From contig CAVTWI010000002.1 in assembly GCA_963738345.1 (NCBI GenBank), forward strand, positions 1,922,001 through 1,986,000: 64,000 bases of DNA. Direction: 5' to 3'. Shown here one piece after another: positions 37,810 through 47,734 of the stretch (position 1 is its first letter; every line of letters begins with the position of its first letter). Origin of the DNA: Bog-159 sp963738345 (GTDB lineage Bacteria > Acidobacteriota > Terriglobia > Bryobacterales > Bryobacteraceae). The position numbers and the translations under genes were made by a program. The notes beneath the pieces are model-generated. The model saw only the letters and a list, made by a program, of their open reading frames with translations. It was not told where the DNA came from and searched no databases.

Positions 37810-37824
37810 CTGACGTTACGTCAG
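37810..37824. promoter_or_regulatory. palindromic operator for the MerR regulator
   Basis: CTGACG-TTA-CGTCAG, two perfect 6-bp inverted arms, directly after a perfect -35 box TTGACA (37804-37809) and upstream of the ATG at 37847. MerR regulators bind such inverted repeats between -35 and -10, usually with a 19-20 bp spacer; the best -10 here (GATAAC, 37832) is 22 bp away. GAGGAGGG serves as ribosome site. Confidence 0.6.
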
Positions 37825-37846
37825 ACCCGAGGATAACTGAGGAGGG

Positions 37847-38596
37847 ATGGTGACGGCTCGCAGTTTTGCCGCTCTGGCGGGTGTGACAGTCCGGGCACTG
37901 CATCATTACGATCGCCTGGGACTGCTGCGTCCCAAGCGCGCGGCGAACGGATACCGCAGTTATAGCGAACAGGACCTGGTGCGTTTGGAGCAGGTGGTGG
38001 CGCTGAAATTTGTAGGGCTGCCGCTGCGACGGATCAAGGTGCTGCTGGAACGCAAGGGACCGGGTTTGGGCGGCGCCCTGCGGATGCAGCGCAGGGTGCT
38101 GGAGGCCAAGCGCGGTTTGCTGGACCAGGCGATCGAAGCAATCCGGCAAGCGGAAGCGGCGGTGGATGCGGGAAAGCAGCCAGAGACAGCCATCCTCACC
38201 AAAATCATCGAGGTGATGGAAATGCAAAACGATACGGAATGGCCGATGAAGTATTACAGCGACGAGGCGAAGGCGAAGATGGCGGAGCGGCGGCAGTGGT
38301 CGCCGGAACTGCAGGAGCGGGTGAGCCGGCAATGGTTGGAACTGATCCGGGATATAGAAGCGGCGGTGGACGGAGATCCGGCTGGCGAGAAGGGTCATGC
38401 GCTGGCAGCGCGATGGCAGGGGCTGATCGAGGAATTCACAGGCGGCGATGCGGAAGTGACCAGCGGTCTGAAGAAAGTGTACGCCGATCAAGCCAACTGG
38501 CCGGCGGAAGCGAAGCAGCAGGTGCAACCTTTCCAAATCAGTCCGGCGGTGTGGGGATTCATCAACCGGGCCTTGGCGGCACGAGGGAAAGTTTAG
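37847..38596 (+). CDS. TipA-like MerR-family regulator
   Basis: 249 residues. N-terminal MerR helix-turn-helix (VTVRALHHYDRLGLLRPKR, NGYRSYSEQDLVRL), a coiled-coil dimer helix to about residue 125, and a C-terminal TipAS-type ligand domain (KYYSDEAKAKMAERRQ, SRQWLELIRDIEAAV). TipAS domains bind thiopeptide-like or other multidrug ligands and activate the regulator. The palindrome in its promoter suggests autoregulation. Stop overlaps that of the convergent ATPase by 3 bp. Confidence 0.9.
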   Translation: MVTARSFAALAGVTVRALHHYDRLGLLRPKRAANGYRSYSEQDLVRLEQVVALKFVGLPLRRIKVLLERKGPGLGGALRMQRRVLEAKRGLLDQAIEAIRQAEAAVDAGKQPETAILTKIIEVMEMQNDTEWPMKYYSDEAKAKMAERRQWSPELQERVSRQWLELIRDIEAAVDGDPAGEKGHALAARWQGLIEEFTGGDAEVTSGLKKVYADQANWPAEAKQQVQPFQISPAVWGFINRALAARGKV

Positions 38597-39862
38597 GCCT
38601 GCAGGCGGGTGAAGTAGAGGCTGGCGGCGCGGTCGAGTTCGGCCGGAGTGAAGCGGGGGGGGCGGCCTTCGTACTGGCTGCGCCAGGACCAGGATGTCGC
38701 AAAGGTCAGCGGGGTAGCAGGCTTTCAACGCTTGGCCGTGGCGCATGCAGAGATCAACAACGTATGTGGCGGTAGGCGGATCGCAATCGATTCCGCGGGC
38801 GGCCAGAACGCGCGATAGGATTTCGAGGAAGCATCGCGGGCTGACGGGTTCGACGTAGATCTTATTGTGAATGCGGCGGAGAAAGGCTTCGTCGGCCAAC
38901 TCGGAGGGGTCGAGATTGGTGGCGAAGACGACCATGACTTCGAAGGGGACGCAGAGTTTCTGGCCATGGTGCAGGGTTAGGTAGTCGACGCGGCGATCGA
39001 GGGGAACGATCCAGCGGTTGAGCAGGTCGCGGGGAGAGATGACCTGGCGGCCAAAATCATCGATCACCAGGATGCCGTTGTTGGCCTTCATCTGTAGGGG
39101 CGCGGCGTAGACTCCGGAGGTGGCATCGGAACGGAGTTCCAACATTTCGGAGACCAGTTCGCCGCCCGCCGCGACGGATGGGCGGTAGCACAATAACCAG
39201 CGGGAATCGAGATCATCGGGCTGTTCGGCGAGCGGGCGATGGAGGACGGGGTCGAACAAGGTGACGATGTATCCGGCGATTTCGAGCGCGTAGGGGATGA
39301 GAACGACATCATCATAGACGCGCAAGAGACGTTCGGCGAGGCTGGTTTTGCCATTTCCGGTGGGCCCGTAAAGGAACAGGGCTTTCTGCGAGATGAGCGC
39401 GGGGCCAAGTTGATCGAGGAGGGATTCGGGAAGGACGAGGTCGCCGAGGGCGCGACGGAGGCTGTCGCGGTTGACGTGCACGTGGGCGGACTGCTGGCGG
39501 ACGGCGTGGTTGTAGGCTTCGAGAGAGACAGGCGCGGGGCCGGCATAGGAACACATAGCGGTCCGCTCCGCGGCGAGGGCTTTGCCGGCGGTGGTGAGCC
39601 CGAAATAGTAGTCATTACCTTGCATGCCTTTGACATCGAGATAGGCTTGCTGGCGCAACTGCCGGAAGACGGGATCGAGCACCATGTGGGGCAGTTTCAA
39701 GCGTTCGCGGAGATAGGCGAGATTGCATTGGCCCTGTTCGCGCACGGTGCGCATGAAGAGATCCTGGATGAGGACGGGCGATATATCGAGGGCGGCGAGT
39801 CCATCGGGCTGGGTGGGCCAGAAAGCGGGCGTGGAGGCGGGCAAGACTTCGGGAACGGTCAT
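38593..39862 (-). pseudogene. AAA ATPase of the slipin/PilZ block, one C-terminal frameshift
   Basis: N-terminal winged-helix-like part (LIQDLFMRTVREQGQCNLAYLRERL), then an AAA core with Walker A YGPTGNGKTSL, Walker B ILVIDDFG, sensor-1 VVFATNLDP and arginine finger FLRRIHNKI. The natural end SQYEGRPPRFTPAEL...LYFTRLQA lies in the +1 frame; an extra C near 38695 pushes the reading frame on through the MerR gene instead. The start overlaps the PilZ stop (ATGA). Probably a MoxR-like or secretion-associated ATPase controlled by c-di-GMP through the PilZ partner; this is inferred from context. Confidence 0.75.
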
Positions 39863-40191
39863 GATGGAGGGGCCGGGGGGGGATGGATTTCGGCGAGGCA
39901 GCGTTTACGGGCTTGTCCGGCGAGCGCCAAGGACGCAGTGAATTCGACGCCGATGGAATACTTCAGGGTGTGACGGACGCAATGGCGAACGGAGGCGGCG
40001 CCCAGATTTCCGTAGCGCGCGGAGTTCAGGGTCACGCTGGTGCGGAGAGGAATGGGTGCGTCGGTTTGGAGGCGGGCACCCTCGGCGGACAGATCCAAGC
40101 ACGATGCGCGCAGATTCTGCACCTTGCCGCGCGGATCTTTCCACGACAACTGTATTTGAATTTCGAATGGCAGGCGAGGATGCCGGCGCAT
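39859..40191 (-). CDS. PilZ domain protein
   Basis: 110 residues from the ATG at 40191. The c-di-GMP site is complete: RRHPRLPF (RxxxR) and DLSAEGARL (DxSxxG). A free-standing PilZ protein acts as a c-di-GMP receptor for a partner; here the coupled AAA ATPase is the obvious candidate. A GTG 12 bases upstream could be the start instead. Downstream of the slipin gene. Confidence 0.85.
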   Translation of the reverse strand: MRRHPRLPFEIQIQLSWKDPRGKVQNLRASCLDLSAEGARLQTDAPIPLRTSVTLNSARYGNLGAASVRHCVRHTLKYSIGVEFTASLALAGQARKRCLAEIHPPPAPPS

Positions 40192-40289
40192 TTGAGATTT
40201 CACGGCCACACTTGTTTGTGGGCGGAATTGCGGAAGAATCTCAAAAAAAGAGGGGCGGCGCACCACCGCCAGCCCCCCTGTCCAACCAG

Positions 40290-41305
40290 TCACTCGGCTC
40301 GCAGAGTGACGGTGCGCTCCAACAGAGCATTCATGCCACCGACCACTGTGATCTTTTCCACTTTGCCGGCGATTTTTTCCAAGGCTTCGAGTACGCCTGT
40401 TTTTCGGCGGTGACCACCTGGTTGAGAATCTCGCGAATGTCTCCGGGGAGGATGATGTCCTTGAGCGCGATTTCGCTCACACGAACGCCATACTCCCGCA
40501 TGCCGCGGCTGACTTCGGCGGATACGGCTTCGTCGATGCCGGTCTTCTCGGCGAGCACCTGTTCGAGGGTGCGCTTACCGAGAGACTGACGCACGGCAAT
40601 TTGCAAGACACGGTGCAGGTATTCGTTGGCGTCCTTCAGGCCCGTGCGGGCGGTAGTGACATCCACAATTTCGAGCCCGATTTCAAGCGATGGGAGATGT
40701 TGACGCGAACGGTGACTTTATCCTGAGTGAGGATCTCCTGGCCTAGGACCTCAACCGTTTGGCGACGGGTTTCGAGCACATCGATACGGGGCGCCGACAC
40801 GGCGTTCCAGAACGCGTAGGTACCGGGTTCCAGTTCACGGATTAGGCGGCCGTCGAGATACAGAACGCCGCGCTTACCTTGATCTATTACGGCGAAGGTA
40901 GCGCCGGCTTCGCGGCCCAAGCGTGCGAGAGCGGGCAGCAGACGCACGGGCACCTGAGGCTCGGCGCGCGCGTCGATTCGTTCGAAGGTGACATTGACGC
41001 CTCCCTTCCAATAGAGAACGCGGGTGGAAGGCGCGACGATGCGCGCGAGGCGGCCCTCCAGATACACGAGGGCAACTTCGACATCGGACGTTTCGATGAC
41101 CGTGAAATCGCGTGCGGCGACGGCGGGTTGGCGGGCGGCGGTATAATCGGCCCACTCGCCGGCGAAGACGAGGCACGGATTTTGTAAGTGAGCAATTCGA
41201 CGCCGCGGCCGAAGACCCAGCGTTCGCCGGGGCCGAGGATTGCGGCGAAGCGGCCCTTGCGAATGAGAAGAACACGTTCGTTGTCGCCAACGAGCGACGT
41301 AGCAT
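40290..41305 (-). pseudogene. slipin (stomatin/band 7) family protein, frameshifted, with internal deletion
   Basis: Start at ATG 41305 preceded by a strong AAAGGAGGTG site. Pieces: LVGDNERVLLIRKGRFAAIL, GERWVFGRGVELLTYKIR (one frame), then CLVFAGEWADYTAARQ, VETRRQTVEVLGQEILTQDK, TVRVNISHRLK, and in a third frame VDVTTARTGLKDANEYLHRV, IDEAVSAEVSRGMREYGVRV, ILNQVVTAEKQA. The end, LEALEKIAGKVEKITVVGG...RTVTLRAE, follows almost immediately, so the usual ~40-residue helical stretch (TRREEVAATRS...LKELE) is missing. Breaks near 41292, 41180, 40670 and 40385. Slipins organise membrane microdomains. Confidence 0.75.
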
Positions 41306-41557
41306 GATGACACCTCCTTTAGTTGAAGAATTAGGTTGAGTTCTCTGGGCCTGACTCCACGGCTAACCAGCGGGCCTTACCTAGAGCGGACTTAGCCGCG
41401 CCAATAACATCCGGCGAAACGATAGCACGCAGATTCAGGGAAAGCGCAGAGCAGTGGAGCCGGTGCCAGTCCCGGCTGGATTAGACCGAAGTCTATCTGG
41501 CCAGGGTGGCGGGAGCCAAGCCCGGATCACTCAGGTTAGGCTGTGTGACAAACAGCG
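41306..41557. other. intergenic region with a small hairpin
   Basis: Holds the slipin ribosome site at its left edge. A hairpin TAGAC-CGAA-GTCTA (41482-41495), flanked by imperfectly pairing GGCTGGAT / ATCTGGCC arms, lies within a GC-rich stretch. No ORF of note. Could belong to a structured RNA, but no known class is recognised. Confidence 0.35.
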
Positions 41558-41630
41558 CTTGGATAACGGGAGTCGAACCCGCGGCCCGCAGATTACGCGT
41601 CTGCTGCTCTACCCACTGAGCTATATCCGG
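41558..41630 (-). tRNA. degenerate tRNA-like element, anticodon CGT (threonine)
   Basis: Full cloverleaf can be drawn: D arm GCTC/GAGC, anticodon stem GCAGA/TCTGC, T arm GCGGG-TTCGACT-CCCGT. The anticodon loop is CGCGTAA, giving CGT (threonine), but position 33 is G where every functional tRNA keeps T. The first two acceptor pairs are C-A mismatches, and no CCA is encoded. Likely a tRNA pseudogene, or two sequence errors in a real gene. A threonine CGT isodecoder is often dispensable by wobble. Confidence 0.6.
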
Positions 41631-42027
41631 ATGGATGCAGAAGGTTCCGAGTATCGCAGGTATACGGTTCTTCAGAGAAGCCGCACCAGCGAGGCGATGG
41701 GAACCTCGACTATAAGCGATCATCGGTTATTTACCTCCAGCTTCATTAGGATAAGGCAGGCGGAGAATGAGGTCAAGAAAAGCTTTATTAATCTTTACGA
41801 TCAAAGCCGAGGTCGTTGATTTCAGGGGTGATGGGCGGGGGGGGAGTAAGACGGCGTAAATCGTTAGTAGAGTCAGAAGACAAGAGACGAACCCGAGCAG
41901 GGGCTAGGGAGCCGGGGCCAGGCGACGGGGAGTAGAACTTTTGATGAATGGGAAGATTCGGTGAGACACTGAGGGCACTACAGGGGGTGGCGTTTTCCAG
42001 ATTGTCAAAGATCTCAGTGCGGAGTAG
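41631..42027. other. intergenic region, no gene seen
   Basis: 397 bases between the tRNA-like element and the next gene. Frames are short and lack family resemblance; several G-runs (41836-41845) are present. Nothing supportable. Confidence 0.4.
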
Positions 42028-42618
42028 TTAGCGGGTATCGGGGCCAGGCGCGGACATTACATAGTCCGGCGGAGGATCCGGAGTTGTGGCCGGTGTTGGT
42101 GGAACGGGCGCTGGCGCAGGTTTGGACGCTCCCGCCCGGGTAGGTTCCGGTTTGGCGGCTTCGGCTGTTTTTGCGGCTTCGGCTTCGGCTTCAGCTTTGG
42201 CGAGGCGATCCTTTTGGAGTCGCCGCAATTGATCGTTGGCGCTGATGTAGGCACGCTCCAGGCGGGCGCGCAGCACGGAGATGCGTTCGAGCGTCGCCAA
42301 TTCCATTTTCAGACCCATACGGGTGTTATAGACGCGGGTTTCGCTGCGGGTCAGACGGATGAGGCGCCAGTGGGCATTGGCCATGGATTCGAGGTGGTAG
42401 TATTCGCCGGAGGTTTGGGGATCCCACTGTTCGGCCATTTCGTTCCACATGGTCTGGTAGTCGGCCCCGAGGTCGCCATCGATCATGAGGGCGAGCGTGC
42501 GGAGCCCCCAGGTAAGGGCGTTGAAGCGGACGGCTTCCTTGCCCGCCTCCGTTTTAGGACCCGTCGAGTGTTGCGCGTTTTCACGATTTGCTGCCTGCTG
42601 TTTCGGCGAGATTAGCAT
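42028..42618 (-). CDS. conserved acidobacterial hypothetical protein
   Basis: 196 residues from the ATG at 42618, supported by AGGAG 8 bases upstream. The start, KQQAANRENAQHSTGPKTEAGK, and FNALTWGLRTLALMI match a family frequent in acidobacteria and planctomycetes, often next to transposition or competence genes; its role is unknown. A central helical part (RLIRLTRSETRVYNTRM...LERAYISANDQL) and a proline/alanine-rich tail follow. Confidence 0.7.
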   Translation of the reverse strand: MLISPKQQAANRENAQHSTGPKTEAGKEAVRFNALTWGLRTLALMIDGDLGADYQTMWNEMAEQWDPQTSGEYYHLESMANAHWRLIRLTRSETRVYNTRMGLKMELATLERISVLRARLERAYISANDQLRRLQKDRLAKAEAEAEAAKTAEAAKPEPTRAGASKPAPAPVPPTPATTPDPPPDYVMSAPGPDTR

Positions 42619-43082
42619 TTGAATTCTCCTGAAGTGACAAATAGAGGGGGCGAGTCGCGGCGCCCGAGGCGTGCGAGATTCACTCCCCCCTCCTAAGACC
42701 AGCGTAAGGTGGGGGCGCAAGGAACTCGGGAGTTTGGGATTAGGGCGGGTTAGTAAGTGCTTTGGGGGGAATCAGATGACGGGCGTGGATTTATTTTCTC
42801 GACGTGTGATCGCGGGGAATGGGGATCGGGGCGGTACTCTTGCGGCGCGGACTCCGTCAGGCAACGGTCGTCAGCCCTTGCCAGGAAATCGCACCGCTGT
42901 GACATGGACTGCGAGCGGTTCGCGCGTGGGGAACGGACTATCGCGCAACGCGAGGACGAAGGACTAATGGCGTGGACGATTCGCTTGTAGGAGCCTTTAA
43001 ACATGTCAGTTCGGAAGAGTGCGGAAAAGAGGTGCATGAGTAGGCTGACCCAAGGTCCTTGCAGACGCCACTATAATACGGG
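42619..43082. other. intergenic region, no gene seen
   Basis: 464 bases. Overlapping frames on both strands are arginine/serine-rich and look non-coding. No terminator or promoter of quality was recognised. Confidence 0.4.
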
Positions 43083-43363
43083 TTGGCCGTAGAATTCGAG
43101 TGGGATCCGCGAAAGCGGCCTTAAATGCCGCCAAGCACACGGTGTCGTTCGAGGATGCGGCAACAGCCTTCGGCGACCCATTGGGTCGAATTGTTGCTGA
43201 TCCGCGGCATTCGATAATATAGGAGCGATTGGTTTTGTTGGGCCTTTCTATAGACCGGCGCCTGTTGGCCGTCATGTTCGTGGAGCGCGGTGAGACGGTT
43301 CGCATCATTAGCGCGCGACGAGCCACACGCACCGAGAGGAGAGACTATGAAGAAATCAGCTAG
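43083..43363 (+). pseudogene. brnT: BrnT-type toxin, broken
   Basis: Reads AVEFEWDPRK from a TTG at 43083, then loses one G at 43115 and continues as AALNAAKHTVSFEDAATAFG and GRIVADPRHS, meets an in-frame TAG at 43220, and resumes with LLGLSIDRRLLAVMFVERGE, TVRIISARRATRTERRDYEE to the stop at 43361. This is the complete BrnT (DUF497) ribonuclease fold in pieces; the DPRK..AALNAAKH start and SARRATRTERRDYEE end are diagnostic. It overlaps the antitoxin start, the normal BrnTA arrangement. Two lesions inactivate the toxin unless they are sequence errors. Confidence 0.8.
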
Positions 43364-43601
43364 TAAGGCGGCTGCAGATCGAGTCGATGCAGATGAAATT
43401 CTGCCGGAGTATGACTTCAAGGAAGGTTCGCGTAACAGATTTGCTTCCCGTTACACTCCGGGAAGCGCTGTAATCGTTCTGGAGCCAGATGTGGCCGCTG
43501 CGTTTCCGAATTCGCAGGAAGTCAACGACGCGTTGCGGGCGCTTGCCCAAATCATCCAGAAACAGGGTCAGCGGCGGGTCCCGTCGCGCCGGGGCCATTG
43601 A
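43347..43601 (+). CDS. brnA: BrnA-type antitoxin
   Basis: 84 residues; GAGGAGAG just before the ATG at 43347. Contains EYDFKEGSRNRFASRY, the conserved linker to the toxin-binding segment, and DPVAAAFPN-like helix region (VVAAAFPNSQEVNDALRALAQ) that forms the dimer/DNA-binding part. Neutralises the upstream BrnT and represses the operon. Intact although the toxin is broken, as expected when antitoxin is retained. Confidence 0.75.
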   Translation: MKKSASKAAADRVDADEILPEYDFKEGSRNRFASRYTPGSAVIVLEPDVAAAFPNSQEVNDALRALAQIIQKQGQRRVPSRRGH

Positions 43602-43787
43602 TGCGTCCAAAACGCGCTGCCCCCATGGACGCGGGTCATCTTAGGTCAAGCGGTTGAGCAGCGTCGGCGTTCCCGCCCTTCTATCTGTGCGATTTTTCGC
43701 AAAACTTGACAGCGGACATCCATGACTGACTTGCGCCATTGATAAAATGATCGACGTGACCGTCGGCGACCGAGGTGGTGCAACTGG

Positions 43788-46700
43788 ATGAGTGCGGCAG
43801 GGGCTGCGGGCACGCTTGACCAGTTACTCAAGAAGTTGGGCCGCGCGGACACGGCAGACCGATTCCGGCTGGTGTGTTTAACCGACCTGGAGGGCACTGT
43901 CCTCGAGTGCAGCTCATCTACCTTGGACCGGGCGGGGCTGGCGCGGCAGGACGTGGTGGGCCGTCCTTTCTGGTCGACCATGTGGTGGGAAGCCTCGCGC
44001 GCGACGGGCGAGCAGGTGCGCCAAGCGTTGCTGCGCGCTGCCCAGGGCGATTTCGTCCGCTGCGATGTTCCCTCGCGGGTGGAGAAAAACGGGACCAAAT
44101 CCATACTGCTGGATCTGACGGCCGCGCCCGTCCGGGACGATAACGGCGCGGTCACGTGGCTGCTGATCGAAGGCCGCGACGTGATGCAAACCGCCGGCGA
44201 AGTCTTGCTGACGGCGCGCGGCACCGAACTGTTGGCCGACGATACGCGCGAGCGCTACCGGCAGAAGATTGCGCGCATCACACTTGACTCGATGGTCCAG
44301 TTCGTGGGGCTGCTGGATGCGGAGGGCACGGTGCTGGAGATCAACCAGGTGGCGCTCGATGCGGTGGGGATCAAACTGTCCGATGTGGAAGGGCGGCCGT
44401 TCTGGACTACGTTCTGGTGGCAGGTTTCCGAGGAAATTAATTTCGGCTTACGGGATTCCATACGGCGCGCGGCCCAGGGCGAGTTCGTGCGGTGGGATAC
44501 GGAGATTTATGGCCGGGCCGGCGGCAAGGAGACGATCGTCATTGATGCGTCTTTGATGCCGGTTAAGCGACGAGGCAGGGAACGTGGTGTTTATCGCGGC
44601 GGAGGGCCGGGACATCACGGAGAAGAAGGCGTACGAGCGGGAGATCGCGCGGCAGCGGGAGGAATTGGCGAGGCTGGATGTTTTGAAGACGCAGTTCTTT
44701 GCGAATGTCAGCCATGAATTCCGAACGCCGTTGACGTTGATGCTGGGTCCGCTGGAAGACACGTTGCGGGGCCGGCATGGCGGGTTGCCGGAAGGTGCCG
44801 CGGCCGACTTGGCGATATCCCGGCGCAATGCGCTGCGTCTTCTGAAATTGGTGAACACGATGCTTGATTTTTCGCGCATTGAGGCGGGGCGCGCGCAGGC
44901 ATCGTACGAGGCTACGGATCTGGCGGCGTTCACGGCGGAACTGGCGAGCAATTTCCGGTCACTCTGCGAGAGGGCGGGGCTGCGGCTGCGCGTCGAGTGC
45001 GCGCCGCTGCCGGGCGGCGAAGCGGTCTATGTGGACCGCGATATGTGGGAGAAGATCGTACTGAATCTGCTGAGCAATGCGTTCAAGTTCACGTTGGCGG
45101 GCGAGATTGAGGTGCGGTTGGAGGAAGCCGGCGGGGCTGCGCAGCTTACGGTTCGGGATACGGGGGTGGGGATTCCGAGTGAGGAATTGCCGCACATGTT
45201 TGAGAGGTTCCACCGGATCGAAGTGAACCGCGGCAGAACGCACGAGGGTACGGGGATCGGATTGGCGCTGGTGAAGGAGTTGGTGCGGCTTCACGGCGGA
45301 ACGATTACGGTGGAGAGTGTTTTCGGAGAAGGCAGCACGTTCACGGTTACGATTCCGTTGGGTAGAGCGCATCTGGAGGCGGGACGGATACGGACGGCCG
45401 ATGGGCGGGCTTCGACCGCGGTGGCGCCGGCGGCGTTTGTAGAGGAAGCGGCGCGCTGGCTGCCCGATGACGCGGGGTTGAATGGTTCGGTGGAGTCGCC
45501 GCGACGGCCGGGGAAGGTCGCGCGGATTCTTTGGGCGGATGACAACGCGGATATGCGTGCGTATGTGAGCCGTTTGCTGGGGGACCGGTACCATGTGCAG
45601 GCGGTGGGGGATGGCGAGGCCGCTCTGGAAGCCGCGCGCACCGATCCGCCGGCCCTGATTCTCTCGGATGTGATGATGCCGAAACTGGACGGCTACGGAC
45701 TGTTGCAGGCGCTACGGGCCGATCCTTATCTGCGCGATATTCCGGTGATTTTGCTATCCGCGCGGGCCGGCGAGGAAAGCCGCATTGAAGGCATGGCGGC
45801 GGGGGCGGACGATTATCTGGTGAAGCCGTTCAGCGGCAACGAACTGCTGGCGCGGGTGGAGACGGCCCTGCAACTGAGGCGGGTGCGGAGTGAGGGGCGC
45901 ATACAATTCGAGACGCTGCTGAACGAAGCGCCGCTCGGAGTGTACCTGGTGGATGGGAATTTCCGGATCCGGCAAGCCAATCCCAAGGCGGTGCCGGTTT
46001 TCGGTGATATTCCCGATTTGATTGGGCGCGATTTCGACGATTTGATGCACAGGATATGGCCGAAGGAAGCCGCAGACGAACTGGTGCGGCTATTCCGCCA
46101 TACGCTAGAGACCGGCGAACCGCACGGAGAGCTGGAATATAGTTCCAAGCGTATCGACGGGGGGGGGACCGAATACTACGAGTGGCGGATCCATCGCATA
46201 CCGCTTCCCGACGGGCAGTTCGGGGTGGTGTGCTACTTCCGGGATGTTTCGGCGCGGGTGATTGTGCGCCGGGAAATCGAGCGATCGGAGGAACGGTTCC
46301 GGGCGTTTGTGATGGCCACTTCCGACGTGATTTACCAGATGAGTCCGGACTGGCGCGAGATGCGGCAATTGCGGGGGCGGGATTTCATTGCCGATACTAC
46401 GGACGCGAGCCGCACATGGCTCGACCGGTATATCCATCCGGACGACGACGCGATGGTGTTGCGGGCGATTGCGAAGGCGATCGAAAACAAGGCGATGTTC
46501 GAACTGGAGCACCGGGTGATCCGGGTGGATGGGTCGTTGGGGTGGACTCATTCGAAGGCCGTGCCGCGGATGAGCGCGGATGGCGAGGTGACGGAGTGGT
46601 TCGGCACGGCGCGGGATGTTTCGGAGCGCAAAGTAGCGGAGGACGAGATTGCGCGGTTGACGGCGGAATCGGAAAGGCAGCGCCGGCTTTACGAGGCGAT

Positions 46701-47727
46701 TGTATCGAGCACGCCGGACCTGGTGTACGTGTTCGACCGGGATCACCGTTTTGTTTTTGCGAACGAAGCACTGTTGAAGATGTGGGGGAAAACGCGCGAA
46801 GAGGCGCTTGGGAAAAACTGCCTGGAACTGGGTTACGAGCCTTGGCACGCGGAGATGCATGACCGGGAGATTGAAGAAGTGGTGGCGTCGCGGCGGGCGG
46901 TGCGCGGGGAGGTGCCATTCAGCGGCACGGCGGGACGGCGCATGTACGATTACATTTTCGTTCCGGTGGTGGGCGCGAACGGCGAGGTGGAATTGATTGC
47001 CGGGACGACGCGCGACGTGACGGACCGGAAGATGATGGAAGAGGAACTGCGGCGGGTTAATCGGGACCTGGAGCAGTTCGCTTATTCGGCGAGTCACGAT
47101 CTGAAAGAACCGCTGCGCACGGTGAAGATTTATAGCGAACTGCTGGGCGAGCGATACCGGGACAGGTTAGACGGCAGGGCGTTGGACTTTTTGGAGAATG
47201 TCCGGGCGGGCGCGGACCGGATGGAAGCGCTGGTGCGGGACCTGCTGGCATACACGCAGGCATCGCTGCTGGACAAGCCGAGTGAACCGACGGACGCGAC
47301 GGCGGCTTTAGAGAGCGCGCTGGCGAATCTGAAGGGCGCGATCGCGGAGAGCGGCGGGTTGGTACAGGCTGACGCGCTGCCGTATGTGTCTGTGCATGCG
47401 ACACAAGTACAGTCTCTTTTTCAAAATTTAATCGGGAATGCGCTCAAGTACCGGCGGCCGGACATTGCTCCGGTTGTTAAGATTACGGCGCGGCAGCAGG
47501 GCGGCTTCTGGCTGTTCTGCGTTGCGGATAACGGAATCGGGATTGAGCCGGCATTCAAGGAGCAGATCTTTGGCCTCTTTAAACGCCTACACACAAGCGA
47601 CGAATATTCCGGCACCGGTATTGGGCTGGCTATTTGCAAGCGCATCGTCGAGCGCTATCACGGCCGCATCTGGGTCGAGTCCGAAGCGGGCGCGGGATGC
47701 CGCTTCTACTTCACGCTCCCTGGGTGA
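43788..47727 (+). pseudogene. giant multi-PAS histidine kinase with two kinase cores, one frameshift
   Basis: About 1310 residues when read through. Two N-terminal PAS units with WSTMWWEAS / WTTFWWQVS repeats, a frameshift near 44568 (an extra C in AAGCGACGAG; ORF resumes as VVFIAAEGRDITEKKAYERE), kinase core 1 (FFANVSHEFRTPLTL, RFHRIEVNRGRTHEGTGIGL), receiver domain (ILWADDNADMRAY, D in LILSDVMMPKLDG, DDYLVKPF), three more PAS units, and kinase core 2 of the phytochrome type (YSASHDLKEPLRTVKIYSELL, KRLHTSDEYSGTGIGLAICKR). Soluble. Two complete kinase cores in one chain is unusual. It is followed by its probable receiver. Confidence 0.85.
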
Positions 47728-47734
47728 GGGTTCG

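Noticed and set aside
37766..38592. 698-residue reading of the AAA ATPase running antisense through the MerR gene
   Set aside because: The correct C-terminus is in the adjacent frame ending at 38593; the long version is a frameshift product.
42671..43037. Overlapping frames on both strands in the 42.6-43.1 kb gap
   Set aside because: No similarity to any family, biased composition, no ribosome site.
46105..47097. 330-codon open frame antisense to the giant kinase
   Set aside because: Arginine/histidine/proline-rich shadow frame caused by codon bias of the real gene.
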